This document shows, piece after piece, positions 60,319 to 64,000 of a stretch of DNA of 64,000 bases. The notes beneath the pieces were generated by a model. It did no database searches. It was not told the origin of the DNA and saw only the letters and a program-made list of their open reading frames with translations. The stretch is from the NCBI GenBank assembly GCA_963744755.1, contig CAVUUS010000001.1:124001-188000 (forward strand), read 5' to 3'. This DNA comes from Palsa-465 sp963744755 (GTDB taxonomy: Bacteria > Actinomycetota > Thermoleophilia > Solirubrobacterales > Solirubrobacteraceae). Position numbers and translations under genes: made by a program. Position 1 is the first letter of the stretch, and each line of letters opens with the position of its first letter.

Positions 60319-61584
60319 TCAGGCGCGGACGGTGCCCGCGCCCTCGACCAGATACTTGAACGCGCAGAGCTCCCGCAGCCCGATCGGCCCGCGGGCGTGC
60401 AGCTTCTGGGTGGAGTTGCCGATCTCCGCACCCATCCCGAACTCGGCTCCGTCGGTGAAACGGGTCGATGCGTTGACGTACACGCAGGCCGAGTCGACCC
60501 CGAGCTGGAAGGCTCGCGCTGAGGCCGTGTCGCGAGTCACGATCGCGTCCGAGTGGCCGGAGCCGAAGCGATTGATGTGGTCGATCGCCTCGGTGGCGGA
60601 GTCGACCACCCCGACGGCCAGCGTCAGCGCGTGGAACTCCGTGGCCCAGTCCTCCTCGGTCGCGTCCGAGACGCTCGTATCGCCGGCCAGCGTGCGCGCG
60701 CGCGCGTCGACCCTGAGCTCGACGCCGGCCGCGGCGAGCTCGCGGAGCGCATCCGGAACGAACTCGCCGGCCACCGCGGAGTGCACCAGCAGCGTCTCGG
60801 CGGCGTTGCAGACGCTCGGCCGTTGCGTCTTGGCGTTCAGGGTTATGGCCAGGGCGTCGTCGAGATCGGCTGTGGCGTCGACGTAGACGTGGCAGTTGCC
60901 CGAGGCGGCGTAGATCACCGGGACCGTTGCGACGCGGGTGAGCGCCGCCTTCAGCCCCTCGCCGCCACGCGGAATGATCAGGTCCACGACGCCCGACTGG
61001 GTGGCCAGCTGCTCGAGCTCGTCGTGTCCGCCACCGGCGACCAGGGCCAGCGCCCCCTCCGGGAGTCCCGCTTTGGTTGACGCGTCGGCTGCCACCGAGG
61101 CCAGGATCGCGTTCGAGTGGGCGGCGGTCGAGGATCCCCGCAGGACGATCGCGTTGCCCGACTTGAGGCACAGCGCGGCGGCATCGATCGTCACGTTCGG
61201 CCGCGCCTCGTAGACGACGGCGATCACCCCGAGCGGCACTCGCACCTTGCGGAAGTCCAGGCCGTTGGCCAGCCGGCCCCCGTCAACCACCTCGCCGACC
61301 GGGTCCTTCAGAGCGGCGATGTCGCGCACCTGGCCGGCGATCAGCGCCAGGCGAGCGTGGCTGAGCTCGAGCCGGTCCATCAGCGCGGCGGTCAGTCCGG
61401 CCTCGCGACCCGCCTCCAGGTCGAGCTCATTTGCCTCGAGAATCTCCGGCGCGCGCTCGATCAGGGCGTCGGCGATCGCCTGCAGGGCGGCGTTCTTGGT
61501 GTTGGAGTCGACCGTGGCCAGGATCCGGGACGCACGCTTGGCGGCGGCGCAGATATCGGCTACGGAGGAGGTGGTGGTGACCAT
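60319..61584 (-). CDS. proA: Gamma-glutamyl phosphate reductase
   Basis: ProA catalyses the NADPH-dependent second step of proline synthesis. The 421-residue protein has the aldehyde-dehydrogenase-like fold with KVRVPLGVIAVVYEARPNVT, the nucleophile Cys in KTQRPSVCNAAETLLVH and FTDGAEFGMGAEIGNSTQK. It follows proB by 12 bases, so the two form an operon. Confidence 0.97.
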   Translation of the reverse strand: MVTTTSSVADICAAAKRASRILATVDSNTKNAALQAIADALIERAPEILEANELDLEAGREAGLTAALMDRLELSHARLALIAGQVRDIAALKDPVGEVVDGGRLANGLDFRKVRVPLGVIAVVYEARPNVTIDAAALCLKSGNAIVLRGSSTAAHSNAILASVAADASTKAGLPEGALALVAGGGHDELEQLATQSGVVDLIIPRGGEGLKAALTRVATVPVIYAASGNCHVYVDATADLDDALAITLNAKTQRPSVCNAAETLLVHSAVAGEFVPDALRELAAAGVELRVDARARTLAGDTSVSDATEEDWATEFHALTLAVGVVDSATEAIDHINRFGSGHSDAIVTRDTASARAFQLGVDSACVYVNASTRFTDGAEFGMGAEIGNSTQKLHARGPIGLRELCAFKYLVEGAGTVRA

Positions 61585-61596
61585 CGCCGGTTAAGG

Positions 61597-62688
61597 TTAC
61601 GCGAGGACGAAATAGTCTCGATGCACGGCCTCGTCGCTGGCCCGGGGGAGAACCTCGCGCACCGCCGCGGACTTGAGGCCACGCACCTTGCGCAGCTCCG
61701 TGGCGGAGTAGTTGCAGATCCCCTTTCCGACCGTCTCCTCCGCGTAGGCGATCTCGACCGCGTCGCCGGCATCGAAATCGCCGGCGACGTCGACGATGCC
61801 GACCGGCAGCAGGCTCGTTCCGCCGTCGCGCAGCGCCCGCGCCGCGCCGGCGTCGACGAGGACGCGGCCGTGCGCCGGCTTGGCGTACTTGAGCCACAGC
61901 TTGAAGCTCGAGTAGCGGACCGCCTGGGCCGCGAACCGCGTGCCGACCGCCTGACCCGAGGCGGCGGCCGGGATCACCCCCGCCTCCAGTCCGCTGGCGA
62001 TCATCGTCGGGATCCCCGCCGCGGTGGCCATCTCGGCCGCCACCACCTTGGAGCGCATCCCGCCCGAGCCGAGCGGGGAGGTCGCGTGGCCGATCTCGAG
62101 GCCCTTGAGCGAGTCGAAGTCCGCAACGACATCGATCAGCTCCGCCCGGGCGTCTCGGTGCGGATCCGCGGTGAACACGCCCCCGGCGTCGGTCAGCAGG
62201 AGGAGCGACTCGGCACCGAGCAGGATCGCCACCTGGGCGGCGAGGAAGTCGTTGTTGCCGAACGAGATCTCATCCGTCGTGGTGGTGTCGTTCTCGTTGA
62301 TCACCGGCACGACACGCCACTCGAGCAGCTTGCGCAGCGTCTGCCGGGCGTTCAGGTAGTGCGTGCGCGCGCTCATGTCGAAGAAGGTGAGCAGCACCTG
62401 CGCCGTCGGAACCCCCCGGGCGTGCAGGAGCTCGTCGTAGACCCGGTAGAGCTTCCCCTGGCCGACCGCGCTCGCCGCCTGGAGCTCGTCCATGGCGCGG
62501 GGACGCAGCGGGATCCCCATCACGCCCATGCCGCGGGCGATTGCGCCGCTGGTCACGACGATCACCTGCCGGCCGGAATGGTGCAGCTCGCCAATCTCAT
62601 CGCAGATCCGGCCCAGGACATCGGCGCGCACCTCACCGCGCTCGTCGGCGACGATGCTGGATCCAAGCTTGATGACGAGCGGGCCCAC
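61597..62688 (-). CDS. proB: Glutamate 5-kinase
   Basis: ProB phosphorylates glutamate, the first and feedback-regulated step of proline synthesis. The 363-residue product has an amino-acid kinase domain (VIKLGSSIV, VTSGAIARGM, INENDTTTTDEISFGNND, GTGGM-type LGSGGMRSKV) and a C-terminal PUA domain (AHGRVLVDAGAARALRDGG). It heads the proB-proA-nadD-rsfS operon. Confidence 0.97.
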   Translation of the reverse strand: MGPLVIKLGSSIVADERGEVRADVLGRICDEIGELHHSGRQVIVVTSGAIARGMGVMGIPLRPRAMDELQAASAVGQGKLYRVYDELLHARGVPTAQVLLTFFDMSARTHYLNARQTLRKLLEWRVVPVINENDTTTTDEISFGNNDFLAAQVAILLGAESLLLLTDAGGVFTADPHRDARAELIDVVADFDSLKGLEIGHATSPLGSGGMRSKVVAAEMATAAGIPTMIASGLEAGVIPAAASGQAVGTRFAAQAVRYSSFKLWLKYAKPAHGRVLVDAGAARALRDGGTSLLPVGIVDVAGDFDAGDAVEIAYAEETVGKGICNYSATELRKVRGLKSAAVREVLPRASDEAVHRDYFVLA

Positions 62689-62710
62689 CGCCGCAAGGTT
62701 AGGGGGCGGG

Positions 62711-62787
62711 GTTCACGGTCGGGTGCCGGCGGCGGCCGGCAGCCGGCAGGGTTCACGGTCGGGTGCCGGCCGAGGCCGGCACCCGAC
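62711..62787. repeat. 40-bp tandem repeat with a perfect hairpin
   Basis: GTTCACGGTCGGGTGCCGGC occurs at 62711-62730 and 62751-62770. The second copy forms a 13-bp perfect stem GTCGGGTGCCGGC/GCCGGCACCCGAC (62758-62787) with loop CGAG. It sits between the beta-helix gene end and the proB start, and may also terminate the beta-helix transcript. Confidence 0.85.
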
Positions 62788-62797
62788 GTGGGCTGGT

Positions 62798-64000
62798 TCA
62801 GTGCTTCTTGTGAGCGGGGCACCACGGGTTGCGTGGCACGCCGATGCATGGATTCGGCATTGTCTTCAGGCCCTTGGGCAGCGGATGCATAACGATCGCT
62901 TGGCCCCGCACCGGGTAGTGATCGCCGGGCTGGCACCCGAACCCGGTCAGCATGACGCCGGAGTCGCACAGGACCTCGTTGAGGAACGGGACGTTGAGGT
63001 TCGGCGGAACATTCGTCGTCGAACACGTCGGCGCCGAGGACTGAAGCTTTGCCGCCTCCGGGCTCAGACCGGCGCTGTTGGTGTTACCGCTGAAGCAGTC
63101 GCTCGGATGCGATTCGAGGTTCAGCTGCTCGAAGTCGCCGTTGGTCGGGTTTCCGTACTTGCCGTTTTTCGAGAACGTGTTGTTCTTGAGCGACACGCCC
63201 CACTCGTCGTACAGGCAGGTGCCCTTCCCGAGCAGCGGCGAGTCCACCGTCCCACCCGTGCACGGGGGCCCGCTGTCCGTGTAGGGGACGACGATCACGC
63301 CCCAAGCGTTGTTGTTGACGAACCGGTTGTTCATGACCGTGTCGTTGCGGCCGCCGGAGATCGACATCCCGGTACCGACCGGGCCCTGCGCCGCCGACCC
63401 GAGCGCCGGCACGTTGGCGTCATTGTTGTCGTGAACGTAGTTGTGCATGAAGACCCAGCACGAATGTGTGTGCGTGATCGGGCTGGTCCCGTTGTTCGGG
63501 CAGGCGCCGTTCTGCGGCGGCGGGTTGTCGCCGTTCTGGCTGTTGGTGTCGAAGCCGTCGGCGTTGTTGTCGAACTCCGAGTTCTTGATCACCAGCGAGC
63601 CGCCGGAGTTGGAGCCGGAGTAGCCAAGCGCGCTGTACTGGCCGTGCGCGTGGTTGATGACCTGGTTGCACACCTGCCGGCACGCGCCGATGTAGTAGCC
63701 GGAGTCGTTGAAGTTGCTCGTATAGGTCTGGTCCCAGGTCCCGCCGCTCCACCGACTCGAGAAGATTCCGTAGGTGGCGGCGGTGGCGGGACGGGCGGGG
63801 TCGAAGAACGTGCTGGTCGCGTTCAGGTATGAGCCGAGGAACCCGTGCCCGATCGTTCCCTCGCGGGCGTCCCACCAGATCTGGTTGCCGGACTCGCCGC
63901 TTCCGCCGAGGAAGTTGCAGGCGGTCAGGTTCTGCACCCAGACGTTTTTGGCATTCCAGACGAGGACGCCGTTGAGGCCGACCGGTCCACCCGAGCCCTT
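62798..64000 (-). CDS. Right-handed beta-helix protein (5' end outside window)
   Basis: The open frame continues beyond 64000; 400 codons are visible. Repeated short Asn/Gly/Val-rich turns with NNRFVNNN, NNTFSKNGKYG and SLVIKNSEFDNNADGFDTNS are typical of parallel beta-helix proteins such as pectate lyase-like or NosD/Beta_helix domains. Many Cys and aromatic residues suggest an extracellular protein. Catalytic residues cannot be assigned. It lies after the 40-bp repeats and is probably a surface or carbohydrate-related protein. Confidence 0.85.
   Translation of the reverse strand, partial: KGSGGPVGLNGVLVWNAKNVWVQNLTACNFLGGSGESGNQIWWDAREGTIGHGFLGSYLNATSTFFDPARPATAATYGIFSSRWSGGTWDQTYTSNFNDSGYYIGACRQVCNQVINHAHGQYSALGYSGSNSGGSLVIKNSEFDNNADGFDTNSQNGDNPPPQNGACPNNGTSPITHTHSCWVFMHNYVHDNNDANVPALGSAAQGPVGTGMSISGGRNDTVMNNRFVNNNAWGVIVVPYTDSGPPCTGGTVDSPLLGKGTCLYDEWGVSLKNNTFSKNGKYGNPTNGDFEQLNLESHPSDCFSGNTNSAGLSPEAAKLQSSAPTCSTTNVPPNLNVPFLNEVLCDSGVMLTGFGCQPGDHYPVRGQAIVMHPLPKGLKTMPNPCIGVPRNPWCPAHKKH

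Overview
The window is high-GC DNA with tightly packed genes, frequent ATGA/GTGA stop-start overlaps, many GTG/TTG starts and actinobacterial domain families (DUF1707, DUF3618, DUF4235, CGNR zinc finger, MocR regulators). No rRNA, transposase, integrase or CRISPR array is visible. The combination suggests a deep-branching actinobacterium of the Thermoleophilia/Solirubrobacterales kind. This is inferred from gene content and protein character, not from a database search.

Layout. 1-3454 (minus): a sensor kinase, a small response regulator and a REC-PAS-GGDEF protein that runs off the left edge. 3603-11474 (minus): the conserved hrcA-dnaJ-prmA-mtaB-yqeY-phoH-ybeY-era block. Here mtaB is frameshifted and the slot where rsmE often sits holds palindromic repeats and a small ORF. 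11498-11898: five 80-bp tandem units. 11886-15001 (minus): two MaoC-type dehydratases, an SDR and a MocR regulator lacking its PLP lysine. 15046-17385 (plus): FAD oxidoreductase, membrane protein, AhpD-like protein. 17409-22191 (minus): arginine deiminase, CDGSH protein, haem-oxygenase-like iron enzyme, glycosyltransferase and methyltransferase in overlapping order. 22384-32022: DUF1707 protein, cupredoxin, lepA, murJ, rpsT, holA, a LOG-like protein, leuS and a coiled-coil protein. 32079-32358: tRNA-Ala(GGC) followed by tandem copies of its own 3' end. 32359-40695: GGDEF protein, L,D-transpeptidase, ice-binding-like protein, LuxR regulator, metallopeptidase, cNMP-binding protein, lipoprotein, CGNR protein, methyltransferase and a CarH-like B12 regulator. 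41039-43077 (plus): a membrane/stress operon. 43081-53346: a second-messenger island in which three c-di-GMP proteins (GAF-GGDEF-EAL, PAS-EAL, HD-GYP) stand beside a kaiC-kaiB-kaiB-PAS-GGDEF-EAL operon. 53358-57561 (minus): glycosyltransferase, unknown protein, AIM24 protein, cytochrome P450. 57659-59275 (plus): CBS-containing family II pyrophosphatase. 59337-62688 (minus): proB-proA-nadD-rsfS. 62798-64000 (minus): 3' part of a secreted beta-helix protein.

Two themes stand out. First, a Kai clock-like module is translationally coupled to a GGDEF/EAL protein and embedded among c-di-GMP enzymes, so a KaiC state may set c-di-GMP levels. Second, there are many short tandem duplications (15-81 bp units) and covarying palindromes, most of them at the 3' ends of genes. 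They appear to have extended proteins in frame, broken mtaB, removed the usual start of lepA and multiplied the 3' part of a tRNA gene.
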